DNA of 42,703 nucleotides from Faecalibacter macacae (GCF_003687725.1 NZ_RDOJ01000022.1:1-42703), one strand, 5' to 3'. Shown: positions 1 to 8,198, counted from the first letter of the stretch. A program made the numbers and translations. The notes: a model not told the origin generated them from the letters alone.

Positions 1-183
1 CACTAATTAAAAATCAAAATATTTATAAAAATAACTTGGTTTTGTCATAGAAATCAGGATGACGTTTTTTATAATTTGTTTTTTAAATATTCGAACTGGC
101 TAAAGTCGTTTATAGAAATAAAAGACTTCTCTACATGCTCGAAGTGACAAGGCTTGTTATTTTTGCATAACGTATAATATAAA

Positions 184-410
184 ACGCGTTAGGGATAGCA
201 GTGGAAATCCTTTGCTTTTTATCTTAGATCCTTCGACAAGCTCATGATGAAAATAGATGATAATTTTGCTTGATAAATTTATGTAAAAGCAAAGATTGGA
301 ACGGATAGCCCGACCGAGCGATGGAATAGTTAATATATTTCGTGAAAATAATCTTCGTTAAGATTGGAGTGACATTAATGTTATTAAAACTAAAAGCGAG
401 GGAACGCCCT
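184..410 (+). ncRNA. candidate folded flavobacterial repeat / structured RNA
   Basis: The left end contains GCGTT (186-190) followed by AGGGATAGCAGTGGAAATCC. The right part contains GGATAGCCCGACCGAGCG, and the end reads GAGGGAACGCCCT with AACGC at 403-407 pairing to GCGTT. A second stem pairs CCTTTGCTTTT (209-219) with AAAAGCAAAG (285-294). The order of these blocks matches an element I recall as common between genes in Flavobacteria, perhaps the Rfam Flavo-1 family; I could not run a covariance search. The tip of the inner stem is unusually long (about 65 nt) and holds a CCTTCGACAAGCTCA word typical of another repeat, as if one repeat had inserted into another. Confidence 0.45.
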
Positions 411-430
411 TAATAATTTTTCATCTATAA

Positions 431-447
431 TATATTTGTTATTTTTG
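431..447 (+). promoter_or_regulatory. candidate promoter of the polyamine operon
   Basis: Two overlapping copies of the flavobacterial -7 element TAnnTTTG occur here: TATATTTG at 431-438 and TATTTTTG at 440-447. They would give a 5' leader of roughly 15-35 nt before the ATG at 471. No clear -33 TTG was found at the ideal distance. Confidence 0.4.
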
Positions 448-470
448 GTCAATAAACACTATAAGAAATA

Positions 471-830
471 ATGAATCATAATTACTCTCCTGGTTTACAT
501 CAATTATTGACTTTAAAAGTTGATGATGTAAGCTTATTAACTTCATTAGAGAGTTTTCTTGCCTTTTCAGAAGAATTAATTCGATTAGAGGATTTAAAAA
601 TTGTAGGAATTTCGTCACATCAATTCGATACCGATGGTTTTACTGCTGCGATTTGCTTAATGGAATCACATATTTGCATCCATACATGGCCAGAATTTAA
701 TCAATTAACTTTGGATATATACTTATGTAATTATTTAAAAGATAATTCGGATAAAGTACTTAAAATTGGTTATGCCTTCAAAGAATATTTTAAAGCAGAT
801 GTTTTAAATGAAACTTTGGTTAATCGTTAA
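471..830 (+). CDS. speD: S-adenosylmethionine decarboxylase proenzyme
   Basis: Decarboxylates S-adenosylmethionine to give the aminopropyl donor used in polyamine synthesis. The 119-residue length fits the small prokaryotic class 1B enzymes. Residues 64-75 read MESHICIHTWPE. Glu65-Ser66 is the expected self-cleavage site that creates the pyruvoyl cofactor, His67 follows, and Cys86 in DIYLCN matches the catalytic cysteine of the family. The start at 471 lies just after a promoter-like word. It is the first gene of a five-gene run; the next gene begins 3 nt after its stop, and a membrane aminopropyltransferase lies three genes on, so donor synthesis and use are encoded together. No ornithine or arginine decarboxylase is in the window, so the amine acceptor is not revealed. 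Confidence 0.93.
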   Translation: MNHNYSPGLHQLLTLKVDDVSLLTSLESFLAFSEELIRLEDLKIVGISSHQFDTDGFTAAICLMESHICIHTWPEFNQLTLDIYLCNYLKDNSDKVLKIGYAFKEYFKADVLNETLVNR

Positions 831-833
831 GCT

Positions 834-2243
834 ATGAATATAGTTTGTCCGAATTGTAAGCATGATCAACAGTTTAGTGTAGAAGTAAAAGACTACAAAG
901 GTTATGTTTGCCCTTCTTGTCATAGATATTATAAAACTGATTATAAAGGTTTAATTCTTGATTCGGATTTCACGTTTGAAAAGAAATTCTCGGATTTATC
1001 TAAAAATGTAGTTACAGAATTAAACGAAAAAATACGTGTAAAGAATAAAACGTACAGAATTATTACGATAATAGAACGTAGAGATGATTCTGGTACAATA
1101 CATTTTGAGTATGTTGGTTTATCTGATAATGACGAAGATATTTATTTTTCTCATGCCTATGATTATTTTAGTCAGTTACAATTAATTGAAGAAAAAGATT
1201 TAGAAATTATAGACGAGAACACCGTAAAATTTTCGAGACATAAATATAAGTTAGAATATATTGATCAATGTAAAGTAGAAAATGCAGTCGGTTTTGTATT
1301 TGAAGATTTAACTGGAGCAACTACAAATAATACATATATCCATTCCTATAACGATAATAAATTTATTTCGGAAGAACATATTGATGGAAATAAAGAATAT
1401 TATTCGGGTGCTTATTTATCTATTGATCAATTTCGTTTATTTTTCCAAAATGCAAAATCTGTTAGTTATATAGGAACAGAAGCTCAGTTACTATTTTTTA
1501 AATTATTTGGGCTCGTTGCAATTGTATTAGTTTCACTTTTCATGTTAGTTAATTTTAATAATTTACGAAAACAAAAAGTGAGTTTTGACGAGAAATTTAC
1601 TTCTGCAGAAACAACAAATCAATTTATTGGACAAAGTTTTTCGCTTGGAGGAACTACTAAAAAGTTAGTTTTTGATGGTATTTCTGAAACTAATAACAAA
1701 GAATTAAATCTTTGGGTAAAGTTGGTAAACGAGAAAACTAACGAGGTTAGAGAATCTAAAATGTTAGTTCATTATGATAACAACATTAATTATGCGAGTG
1801 GTGTAACGGTCGAATTTTGTAAAATTCCTGCCGGAACGTATCACATGGTTTTCGAAACAAGTTCTAATTTACAAGAGCCAATAAATTATGATATTGATTA
1901 TCGATTGGTGCATGGAGATATTAACTATTTTTCATTAATTATAGCTTTAGGGATTTTGTTTTTTGCAGGATATCTAATTTACAATAACAAATTTTTAAAT
2001 GATGGATCTCCTTTTTACAGTAATTTGACTCACGTTTCTTACGACGATATTTTAAAGTTATTTAATTTAAAATACATCATTATCGGAGGCTTATTAATTT
2101 TTACTGCTTATACCGTTTACAGCAATTACTTGGAAGAATGTACTACTTCAACCTCACTTAATTATTTAGAAGATCATACATATACAGGATCACGTACGCA
2201 TTATTACAGAAGTTATAGTTCGGATGGATCAGGACACAAATAA
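834..2243 (+). CDS. zinc-ribbon DUF4178 membrane protein
   Basis: A 469-residue protein of unknown biochemical role. The N-terminus has two CPxC pairs (Cys5/Cys8 and Cys26/Cys29), a zinc-ribbon knuckle. It is followed by a beta-rich region at about 50-200 resembling DUF4178. A hydrophobic segment at about 217-241 precedes an extracytoplasmic-looking beta domain at about 255-360. Two further membrane helices lie near 365-385 and 412-432, and the Ser/Thr/Tyr-rich tail is polar. It sits between speD and a DUF350 gene, with 3-nt and 12-nt gaps, so translation is probably linked. Families of this kind recur beside DUF350 and polyamine enzymes, which suggests a structural or regulatory part in a membrane polyamine system; that is inference. 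The DUF4178 assignment is from pattern memory. Confidence 0.72.
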   Translation: MNIVCPNCKHDQQFSVEVKDYKGYVCPSCHRYYKTDYKGLILDSDFTFEKKFSDLSKNVVTELNEKIRVKNKTYRIITIIERRDDSGTIHFEYVGLSDNDEDIYFSHAYDYFSQLQLIEEKDLEIIDENTVKFSRHKYKLEYIDQCKVENAVGFVFEDLTGATTNNTYIHSYNDNKFISEEHIDGNKEYYSGAYLSIDQFRLFFQNAKSVSYIGTEAQLLFFKLFGLVAIVLVSLFMLVNFNNLRKQKVSFDEKFTSAETTNQFIGQSFSLGGTTKKLVFDGISETNNKELNLWVKLVNEKTNEVRESKMLVHYDNNINYASGVTVEFCKIPAGTYHMVFETSSNLQEPINYDIDYRLVHGDINYFSLIIALGILFFAGYLIYNNKFLNDGSPFYSNLTHVSYDDILKLFNLKYIIIGGLLIFTAYTVYSNYLEECTTSTSLNYLEDHTYTGSRTHYYRSYSSDGSGHK

Positions 2244-2255
2244 AAATCAAATACT

Positions 2256-2474
2256 ATGGAATTAGAATTATTTTATAAAGGCATTATTGCGTCAGTTATT
2301 TATTCAATTATCGGAGTTACAGTTTTATTAGTAGCTTATTGGATCATGGAACGATTAACGCCAGAGAAATCTTGGAAAGAAATTGTAGAAAATAAAAACA
2401 TGGCTTTGGCAATCGTTTTTGGAGCTATGATTTTAGGAATTTCTATTATTATTGCAGCCGCCATTCATGGATAA
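2256..2474 (+). CDS. DUF350 small membrane protein
   Basis: A 72-residue protein with two membrane helices (about 8-30 and 47-70) joined by a short charged loop ending KSWKEIVENKN. The second helix, ALAIVFGAMILGISIIIAAAI, carries the Gly/Ala-rich signature of DUF350, the family of E. coli YjfL. This copy has one hairpin, while many DUF350 proteins have two. The downstream gene's ATG (2467) overlaps its last codons, so the two are probably translationally coupled. In E. coli, yjfL lies near yjfC, a glutathionylspermidine synthase homologue, so a polyamine link for DUF350 is seen elsewhere too. The molecular function is unknown. Confidence 0.8.
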   Translation: MELELFYKGIIASVIYSIIGVTVLLVAYWIMERLTPEKSWKEIVENKNMALAIVFGAMILGISIIIAAAIHG

Positions 2475-3993
2475 AAAAATAACGAAACGAAAACATTTCG
2501 AAATATTTCTCCTTGTTGCTGTTTTTATCATTTCGACTTGTGGACTGATTTACGAATTAGTCGCAGGTGCGTTGGCAAGTTATTTATTAGGAGATTCGGT
2601 TCGTCAGTTTTCGTTTGTCATTGGAATTTATCTTTTCTCGATGGGTGTTGGTTCATATTTAGCCAAATTCATCAAGAAAAATTTATTTGATCGTTTCATC
2701 GAAATCGAATTATTAATCGGAATTATAGGTGGTTCGAGTGCGGTAATTTTGTTCCTACTTTTTCAGCATGTCGAACATTTTCAGTTTTTACTTTACTTTT
2801 TTGTTTTCTTAACAGGATGTTTAGCTGGAATGGAAATTCCTTTGTTAATGAGTATTTTAAAGGATCGAGTTGAATTTCGCGAATTAGTTTCTAATGTTTT
2901 TACCTTCGATTATATCGGTGCTCTAATCGCATCCGTACTGTTTCCTATTTTGCTTTTGCCAAAATTAGGAGTAATGGGAACATCTTTGTTTTTCGGAATT
3001 ATAAATACTTTGGTCGGAATTGTTTTATGTTTTTATTTGAAAGATGATTTAGTAAAACCAAAACAACTGAAATTAAAATCTTTTGGAAGTTTATTGATTT
3101 TAATTGTTCTTTTGATTTATTCGAATGATATTTTAAAGTTTTCAGAAAATCAATTGTATGCCAATCGTATCATTTATGAACATTCTACAACGTATCAACG
3201 CATCGTTTTAACTGAAAATAAAGGTAATTATCAACTGTTTTTGAATAATAATTTACAGTTTAATACAAAAGACGAATACCGTTACCACGAAGTTTTAGTT
3301 CATCCAGCAATGGCTGCAGCAAAAAATCCGGAGCGTATTTTAATTTTAGGTGGAGGCGATGGTTTGGCTGCGCGAGAAGTTTACAAATATCCTAATGTAA
3401 AAGAAATTACATTGGTTGATTTGGATGAAGGAATGACGAATCTTTTTAAAACCAATGAAATTTTAGTCGATTACAATAAGAACTCCTTAAACGATCCACG
3501 CACAACAATTATCAATACCGATGCATTTATCTGGATTAAAAATAATACCAAACAGTTTGATGTGATGATAATCGATTTTCCAGATCCTTCTAATTATAGT
3601 TTAGGAAAATTATATACAACGACTTTTTATCGTAGTTTGATGCAAAGTTTAGATTCACAAGCGGTAGTTTCTGTGCAAACAACTTCACCTTATTTTGCTC
3701 CAAAATCTTTTTGGTGTGTGAATGAAACGATAGGTTCAATCTACCCAAATAATCAGGCATATCATACGTATGTTCCATCTTTTGGTGAGTGGGGATTTAC
3801 TTTATTTTCGTCAGAAATGAAGATTAACCTGAATCGAGTAGTAAATAAAGTTGATGGATTGAAATATTACGATTACGATTTTAAAAAATTAACTGATTTT
3901 CCTGAAGATATTGCACCACGAGAAGTTGAAATTAACCGATTAGATAATCAAATTTTAGTACGTTATTTTGATGAAGAATGGAGTAAAATCTAA
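2467..3993 (+). CDS. membrane-fused spermidine synthase-like aminopropyltransferase
   Basis: Predicted to transfer an aminopropyl group from decarboxylated SAM to an amine acceptor. I chose ATG 2467 (508 residues), which overlaps the DUF350 stop, over an in-frame TTG at 2452. Residues 10-220 contain about seven membrane helices; the soluble enzyme domain follows. That domain has YHE at 273-275, the nucleotide loop GGGDG at 295-299, VDLD at 317-320, and IIDFPDPSN with Asp370 and Asp373 in place of the catalytic DxxDP of SpeE. The Gly-Pro normally after DxxDP is Ser-Asn, a change I associate with membrane-fused family members, so the acceptor may not be free putrescine. It is co-encoded with speD, DUF4178 and DUF350. 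Confidence 0.88.
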   Translation: MDKKITKRKHFEIFLLVAVFIISTCGLIYELVAGALASYLLGDSVRQFSFVIGIYLFSMGVGSYLAKFIKKNLFDRFIEIELLIGIIGGSSAVILFLLFQHVEHFQFLLYFFVFLTGCLAGMEIPLLMSILKDRVEFRELVSNVFTFDYIGALIASVLFPILLLPKLGVMGTSLFFGIINTLVGIVLCFYLKDDLVKPKQLKLKSFGSLLILIVLLIYSNDILKFSENQLYANRIIYEHSTTYQRIVLTENKGNYQLFLNNNLQFNTKDEYRYHEVLVHPAMAAAKNPERILILGGGDGLAAREVYKYPNVKEITLVDLDEGMTNLFKTNEILVDYNKNSLNDPRTTIINTDAFIWIKNNTKQFDVMIIDFPDPSNYSLGKLYTTTFYRSLMQSLDSQAVVSVQTTSPYFAPKSFWCVNETIGSIYPNNQAYHTYVPSFGEWGFTLFSSEMKINLNRVVNKVDGLKYYDYDFKKLTDFPEDIAPREVEINRLDNQILVRYFDEEWSKI

Positions 3994-5590
3994 TTGGTCG
4001 CGCCGAGATTTTATCAAACAATCGGCACTATTTACAATCGGTTTAACTTTTTTAAATGCGTGTAAAAAGAAAGGAAATGATTTGTTTTTGAAATTAACAG
4101 GAACGAATCATATTTTAGGACATCGTCTTCGTTTTCCTAATTTTCCTAAATCAACATCAGAAATAGAAATTCCGGTTCTAATCATTGGTGGTGGAATAAC
4201 TGGATTATCTGCTGCTCGCCAATTTACTAAAAAAGGTTTCAATGATTTTTTGTTACTTGAATTAGAAGATCAAGTTGGAGGAAATTCAACAGGTGGAGAA
4301 AATAAATATGCTAAATTTCCGTTGGGTGCACATTATTTACCAATTCCGAATGCATCGAATCATGAATTGTTAGAATTTTTGAAAGAAGAAAAAATAATTC
4401 GAGATTTTGACGAAAACAATCAACCTATTTTTGATGAAGAACAATTAACCTACGCGCCTCACGAACGTCTTTTTATTAAAAATTATTGGCAAGAAGGATT
4501 GATTCCTCGTTATGGATTAAATCAAAAGGAGAAAGATGAATTTGATTTATTTTTAAAAAAAATGAATGATTTTACCTTTTTAAAAGGAGAAGATGATTTA
4601 TATATTTTTGATATTCCTTTGAGAAATGCTTCGAAGCAACATTCATTTTTTGGATTGAATCATTTAACGATGGAAGAATGGTTACAACAAGAACAATTCA
4701 CTTCAAAAAATCTTTTTACATACGTGAATTATTGTTGTCGTGATGATTACGGGACAGGAATTAAACAAACTTCGGCTTTTGCTGGAATTCATTATTTCGC
4801 AGCCAGAAAACATGATTTTAAAGCTTATGATGGTTTAGTTTTGACGTGGCAAGAAGGTAATCAACGTTTAGCTAATCATCTCAAAAAATATGTGGATGGT
4901 AAAGTTTTAAACAATCATCTCGTTTATCAAATCAATTCTAATTCTGATGGAGTAGAAGTGCTAGTTTTTGATGAAAAGAATAATCAATCCAAAATAATAA
5001 AGGCAAAAATAGTCGTGAATTGTGCGCCTCAATTTGTTAATCAATATTTATTACCTGAACGTAAAAAAGCGACAAAATCTTTTAATTATGCGCCTTGGAT
5101 TATCGCAACAATTGTTTTGAAGCGTTTTCCTCTCGCAGACGGAGCTCCATTGGCTTGGGATAATGTGATACATAATGGAACAGGTTTAGGTTATATTTAT
5201 GCACAACATCAATCGTTAGAACAATTTAAATCTCCTTTTGTAATTACCTATTTTCATAGTTTGGAAGGCGAAGATTTGAATCAATTAAGACGTAAAATGT
5301 ATGATATGAAAGATGAAGATTGGAAAAAAATTATCATCGAAGATTTATCAAAAGCGCATTACGAGATAGAGGAACATATTGAATCCATCGAAATCTATCG
5401 TCGTGGGCATGGAATGATTAGTCCAACAAAGGGATTTTTATTCTCAAAAGAAAAATCTGATTTAAAGAAAAACATCAACAATCAAATTTTCTTTGCACAT
5501 TCAGATCTAAGTGGTATCTCGATTTTTGAAGAAGCTTTTTATCAAGGTTTGGATACTGCTGATGAAGTGTTGGAAATTTTCTATAAATAA
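3971..5590 (+). CDS. Tat-exported FAD-dependent amine oxidase-like lipoprotein
   Basis: A 539-residue flavoprotein. The N-terminus has a twin-arginine motif SRRDFIK (10-16), a hydrophobic stretch and a lipobox LNAC ending at Cys31, so it is expected to be exported folded with FAD and lipid-anchored. A dinucleotide-binding motif IIGGGITGLSAA begins near residue 71 and an acidic residue ends the second strand, as in monoamine oxidase and phytoene desaturase relatives. ATG 3971 overlaps the 3' end of the aminopropyltransferase gene; a TTG sits one codon upstream. The tight coupling suggests it oxidises a polyamine-derived product outside the cytoplasm, but substrate and direction are not shown by sequence. 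Confidence 0.82.
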   Translation: MKNGVKSNWSRRDFIKQSALFTIGLTFLNACKKKGNDLFLKLTGTNHILGHRLRFPNFPKSTSEIEIPVLIIGGGITGLSAARQFTKKGFNDFLLLELEDQVGGNSTGGENKYAKFPLGAHYLPIPNASNHELLEFLKEEKIIRDFDENNQPIFDEEQLTYAPHERLFIKNYWQEGLIPRYGLNQKEKDEFDLFLKKMNDFTFLKGEDDLYIFDIPLRNASKQHSFFGLNHLTMEEWLQQEQFTSKNLFTYVNYCCRDDYGTGIKQTSAFAGIHYFAARKHDFKAYDGLVLTWQEGNQRLANHLKKYVDGKVLNNHLVYQINSNSDGVEVLVFDEKNNQSKIIKAKIVVNCAPQFVNQYLLPERKKATKSFNYAPWIIATIVLKRFPLADGAPLAWDNVIHNGTGLGYIYAQHQSLEQFKSPFVITYFHSLEGEDLNQLRRKMYDMKDEDWKKIIIEDLSKAHYEIEEHIESIEIYRRGHGMISPTKGFLFSKEKSDLKKNINNQIFFAHSDLSGISIFEEAFYQGLDTADEVLEIFYK

Positions 5591-5596
5591 TTATAC

Positions 5597-5604
5597 TATT
5601 TTTG
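5597..5604 (+). promoter_or_regulatory. candidate -7 promoter element
   Basis: TATTTTTG matches the flavobacterial -7 consensus TAnnTTTG and lies 47 nt before the ATG at 5652. No hairpin terminator separates it from the preceding operon. Confidence 0.35.
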
Positions 5605-5651
5605 TTTCATTTCTGTTATAAGGTATTGTTAAATTATCAATTAATCACCTA

Positions 5652-6650
5652 ATGAAATTAAGATTCACTTGTTTTTTTTATATTTTCTTTTTTATGATTC
5701 TTAACGCTCAGCCTACTGAATTAATTGGTAAATGGATATTAGTTAGGACATTAAATAATAACAACACTCGTTTAGATATAAATAATTCTGATTACAGTAA
5801 AAAAATGATTTATCAAATTGATAAAAATTCTTTTAAAATTAATGGACAATTATTTAAACCTAAATTTAAGGAAAATATTATAAATTTATCTGATAAGAAT
5901 TATCCTGAATTCACTTATACTATTAAAGAAAATTATCTTATTACAAAAGAAATCAAAGGTCATACGACTAATTATTTTTTAAAAATTGATGATTTTATTA
6001 AAAGATTTCCCGAATTTTCTCTTAAAGAAATTGACTATAATGATAGAAAGGTTTATTTAGATAATGGAATTTCAGCTTACGATTTTAATCATGATCTAAC
6101 TTATGATTTTTTTATTTTATTAAATGGTAATTCTAATTCAGATAAGAGAAATATTATCAATCCGGATAGTTTGCCATTACAATTTGAGTATATTTTGACT
6201 GTCGATAATAAAATTAAAGATTTTAAGATCATAAATTCTGAAAATAATTTAGCTGATAATGATTATATCGAAAGATTTAAAAAAGCTTCAAAATATTTCA
6301 AAAATACAACAGATAAAGATGTTTTGTTACGTTATACAGGCGTATCTATTACTTCATATCCAGAATTAACTAATAAAGATGAGAAAAGATTGTTTGAGAT
6401 AAGTGCTCAAATAGATCGTTATTATTATAAAAATGAATTTATTAATATAATTGATTTGTATGATGAGTTTACAAAATTAAAGATTAAGCCTAATCGTTTT
6501 AATAAATTTAAAGACGATAATTACATAAGATTAGGTGTGTCTTTTTTAGCTCAAAATAGAATAGATGAAGCTTGTATTTCTTTTAAAAATGTAGGTGATA
6601 TAACAGATTTTAGAGTTCGAAATTATTTGTTAGATTTTTGTCAAAAATGA
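5652..6650 (+). CDS. secreted hypothetical protein
   Basis: A 332-residue protein I do not recognise. The first ~19 residues form a signal peptide ending at LNAQ. The next segment, ELIGKWILVRT, with a repeated beta pattern to about residue 115, looks lipocalin-like. The middle (120-220) is rich in Asn, Asp and Lys. The last ~100 residues are helical with a TPR-like feel (RLGVSFLAQNRIDEACISF). It is likely periplasmic or surface exposed. It stands apart from the polyamine operon, with 61 nt between them and its own promoter-like word, and ends at a strong terminator. Base composition is even more AT-rich than its neighbours. Confidence 0.65.
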   Translation: MKLRFTCFFYIFFFMILNAQPTELIGKWILVRTLNNNNTRLDINNSDYSKKMIYQIDKNSFKINGQLFKPKFKENIINLSDKNYPEFTYTIKENYLITKEIKGHTTNYFLKIDDFIKRFPEFSLKEIDYNDRKVYLDNGISAYDFNHDLTYDFFILLNGNSNSDKRNIINPDSLPLQFEYILTVDNKIKDFKIINSENNLADNDYIERFKKASKYFKNTTDKDVLLRYTGVSITSYPELTNKDEKRLFEISAQIDRYYYKNEFINIIDLYDEFTKLKIKPNRFNKFKDDNYIRLGVSFLAQNRIDEACISFKNVGDITDFRVRNYLLDFCQK

Positions 6651-6659
6651 TAATAAAAT

Positions 6660-6693
6660 AAAAATGCCATTCTTTGATAGAAAGGCATTTTTT
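6660..6693. terminator. bidirectional intrinsic terminator
   Basis: AAAAATGCC pairs with GGCATTTTT, with an inner TTCT/AGAA stem, giving U-runs on both strands. It lies between convergent genes (secreted hypothetical, plus; omega-amidase, minus). Confidence 0.8.
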
Positions 6694-6696
6694 GTT

Positions 6697-7461
6697 CTAT
6701 CCAAAATAAAACGAATCGCGATCATTTAAGAAATTAAAATGTTTGCGTGTTTTATCTTGTTTTTCTTTATCAATTTCGAATTGTAAAATCTCAGGATGAT
6801 TATTGATAACATTCAAATCTTCACCCAATGTATCAAACAAATGTGAATCGCCTTTATATTCCAAATCATAGCCATCTACGCCTGTTCTATTGACTCCTGC
6901 AACGTAAGCCATATTTTCTATTGCTCGTGCTTTTAAAAGCGAAATCCAAGCTTCTCGACGTGCTTTTGGCCAACTAGCATTGCATAATAATAAATCGTAA
7001 GGATTTTCTTCCGTATTACGAATCCAAACTGGGAAGCGTAAATCGTAACAAACGATAGGTCGAATTTGCCAACCTTTGTAATCAATGGTTACAATTTTAT
7101 CTCCTGCTGAATAAACTGTAGCTTCTTTACCGTAAGAAAATAGGTGTTTTTTATCGTAAATGTAAATTCCGCTATTAGGTGTTACAAAATAAAAACGATT
7201 AAAGTATTTATCATTTTCTAAAGTAGAAACACTTCCTGCAATGGCACAATTTAATTTTTTCGCCTTCTTTTCCATCCATTCGAAGGTGGGTCCAAAAGGT
7301 TTTTCACCAATTTTTTCAACACTCATTGAAAATCCTGATGCAAACATTTCAGGTAAAAGAATTAAATCTGTTTCGTGATTTTCTAAAAGTTGATCTAAAT
7401 AATCATGATTAGCTTTGGCATCTTCCCAAATTACATCATATTGGATTAAACTTATTTTCAT
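6697..7461 (-). CDS. carbon-nitrogen hydrolase, omega-amidase type
   Basis: Nitrilase-superfamily amidohydrolase resembling Nit2/YafV omega-amidases, which hydrolyse alpha-ketoglutaramate and alpha-ketosuccinamate left by glutamine or asparagine transamination. The catalytic triad is visible as Glu38 in LLPEMFASGF, Lys104 in YDKKHLF and Cys138 in IVCYDLRFP. I prefer ATG 7461 (254 residues, MKISLIQYD), which has AGGA about 9 nt upstream and lies just after the PAP2 stop. An in-frame ATG at 7479 would add six residues and overlap the upstream gene by 14 nt. It probably shares a transcript with the PAP2 gene. Repair of side-product amides is the likely role. Confidence 0.85.
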   Translation of the reverse strand: MKISLIQYDVIWEDAKANHDYLDQLLENHETDLILLPEMFASGFSMSVEKIGEKPFGPTFEWMEKKAKKLNCAIAGSVSTLENDKYFNRFYFVTPNSGIYIYDKKHLFSYGKEATVYSAGDKIVTIDYKGWQIRPIVCYDLRFPVWIRNTEENPYDLLLCNASWPKARREAWISLLKARAIENMAYVAGVNRTGVDGYDLEYKGDSHLFDTLGEDLNVINNHPEILQFEIDKEKQDKTRKHFNFLNDRDSFYFG

Positions 7462-7465
7462 TTGA

Positions 7466-8131
7466 TTATCCTGCTGCATTTTTGCGTTTAATTATTGATT
7501 TATAAAGAAAATCTTTATTGCAATTATTTAGGATATAATATACTAAAATAAAAGCAAAGAATCCAACCATTGCTCCACCAATCGTATCTATTGCAAAATG
7601 TTTTGAAAGATAAATTCGACTAAATGCAATTAATGGAAAATGTAAGGAAAAGATGATTTGTAAGAATCTATTTTTGGTCATCGTACATAATGTCATTGCA
7701 ATAATTACGGCTAATAATGTATGCCCGGATGGAAAAGTATATGGGATTTGTAAACGTTCGCCTTCAATCATATATAAATCAATATTTTTTTGATTGAAAT
7801 AATATGATGGTCGATGTACGTGTTTGAAGTATGTTTTTTTTACAAATACATTTAGTAAGGATGCGATACCTTCTGTTAGTAAAGCGTAACCTAAAGTTAT
7901 CCAATTAGATTTATATACAATATAAGCTACAAGTAGTATTATGAAACCAGTTGTACCATAGTCGGTGTAATATTTAAAGAAAGTATCTAGAAAAGGTGTG
8001 TGGTATTGATTTACTATTAAGTGTAAATCGTCTCGACCAAAATATTGCGTCATTGCTAATGCAATAAAATTGTAACAAAAGAAAATGATGAAAAATGGCC
8101 AGATTCTCTGAATTAGGTCTTTAGAGTCCAT
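7466..8131 (-). CDS. PAP2 family membrane phosphatase
   Basis: A 221-residue integral membrane protein with about six helices. The three acid-phosphatase motifs are present: KKTYFKHVHRP, PSGH in TFPSGHTLLAV, and SRIYLSKHFAID with the catalytic His and Asp. In the first motif the lysine is one position off the classical KX6RP spacing. Members act on lipid pyrophosphates and phosphates such as undecaprenyl pyrophosphate, phosphatidate or lipid A 1-phosphate; the sequence does not say which. It is the first gene of a two-gene minus-strand unit and has a promoter-like word directly upstream. Confidence 0.85.
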   Translation of the reverse strand: MDSKDLIQRIWPFFIIFFCYNFIALAMTQYFGRDDLHLIVNQYHTPFLDTFFKYYTDYGTTGFIILLVAYIVYKSNWITLGYALLTEGIASLLNVFVKKTYFKHVHRPSYYFNQKNIDLYMIEGERLQIPYTFPSGHTLLAVIIAMTLCTMTKNRFLQIIFSLHFPLIAFSRIYLSKHFAIDTIGGAMVGFFAFILVYYILNNCNKDFLYKSIIKRKNAAG

Positions 8132-8153
8132 ATAATTTTGATTGGAATTGTAT

Positions 8154-8161
8154 CAAAATTA
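8154..8161 (-). promoter_or_regulatory. candidate -7 promoter element for PAP2 gene
   Basis: The minus strand reads TAATTTTG, a match to TAnnTTTG, about 23 nt before the PAP2 start codon. It lies just outside the rplT terminator. Confidence 0.35.
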
Positions 8162-8165
8162 GAAA

Positions 8166-8198
8166 TAAAAAAAAACTTGGCAAAAGCCAAGTTTTAAA
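8166..8198 (-). terminator. terminator of the thrS-infC-rpmI-rplT operon
   Basis: AAAACTTGGC and GCCAAGTTTT form a 10-bp stem around an AAAA loop. The long A-run on the plus strand gives a strong U-tract for minus-strand transcripts leaving rplT. Confidence 0.8.

Larger units (their letters stand above)
1..470. other. intergenic region with degenerate repeats
   Basis: No open reading frame of convincing length is present. The stretch is a patchwork of words typical of flavobacterial intergenic repeats: GTCAT/ATGAC arms around 45-64, CTCGAAGTGACA near 138-149, CCTTCGACAAGCTCA at 230-244, and the folded element at 184-410 listed separately. Two overlapping -7-like promoter words just before 471 belong to the next operon. 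Confidence 0.6.

Noticed and set aside
1-470. CRISPR array or tRNA in the left spacer
   Set aside because: Repeats are degenerate and not regularly spaced; no cloverleaf or spacer pattern can be drawn.
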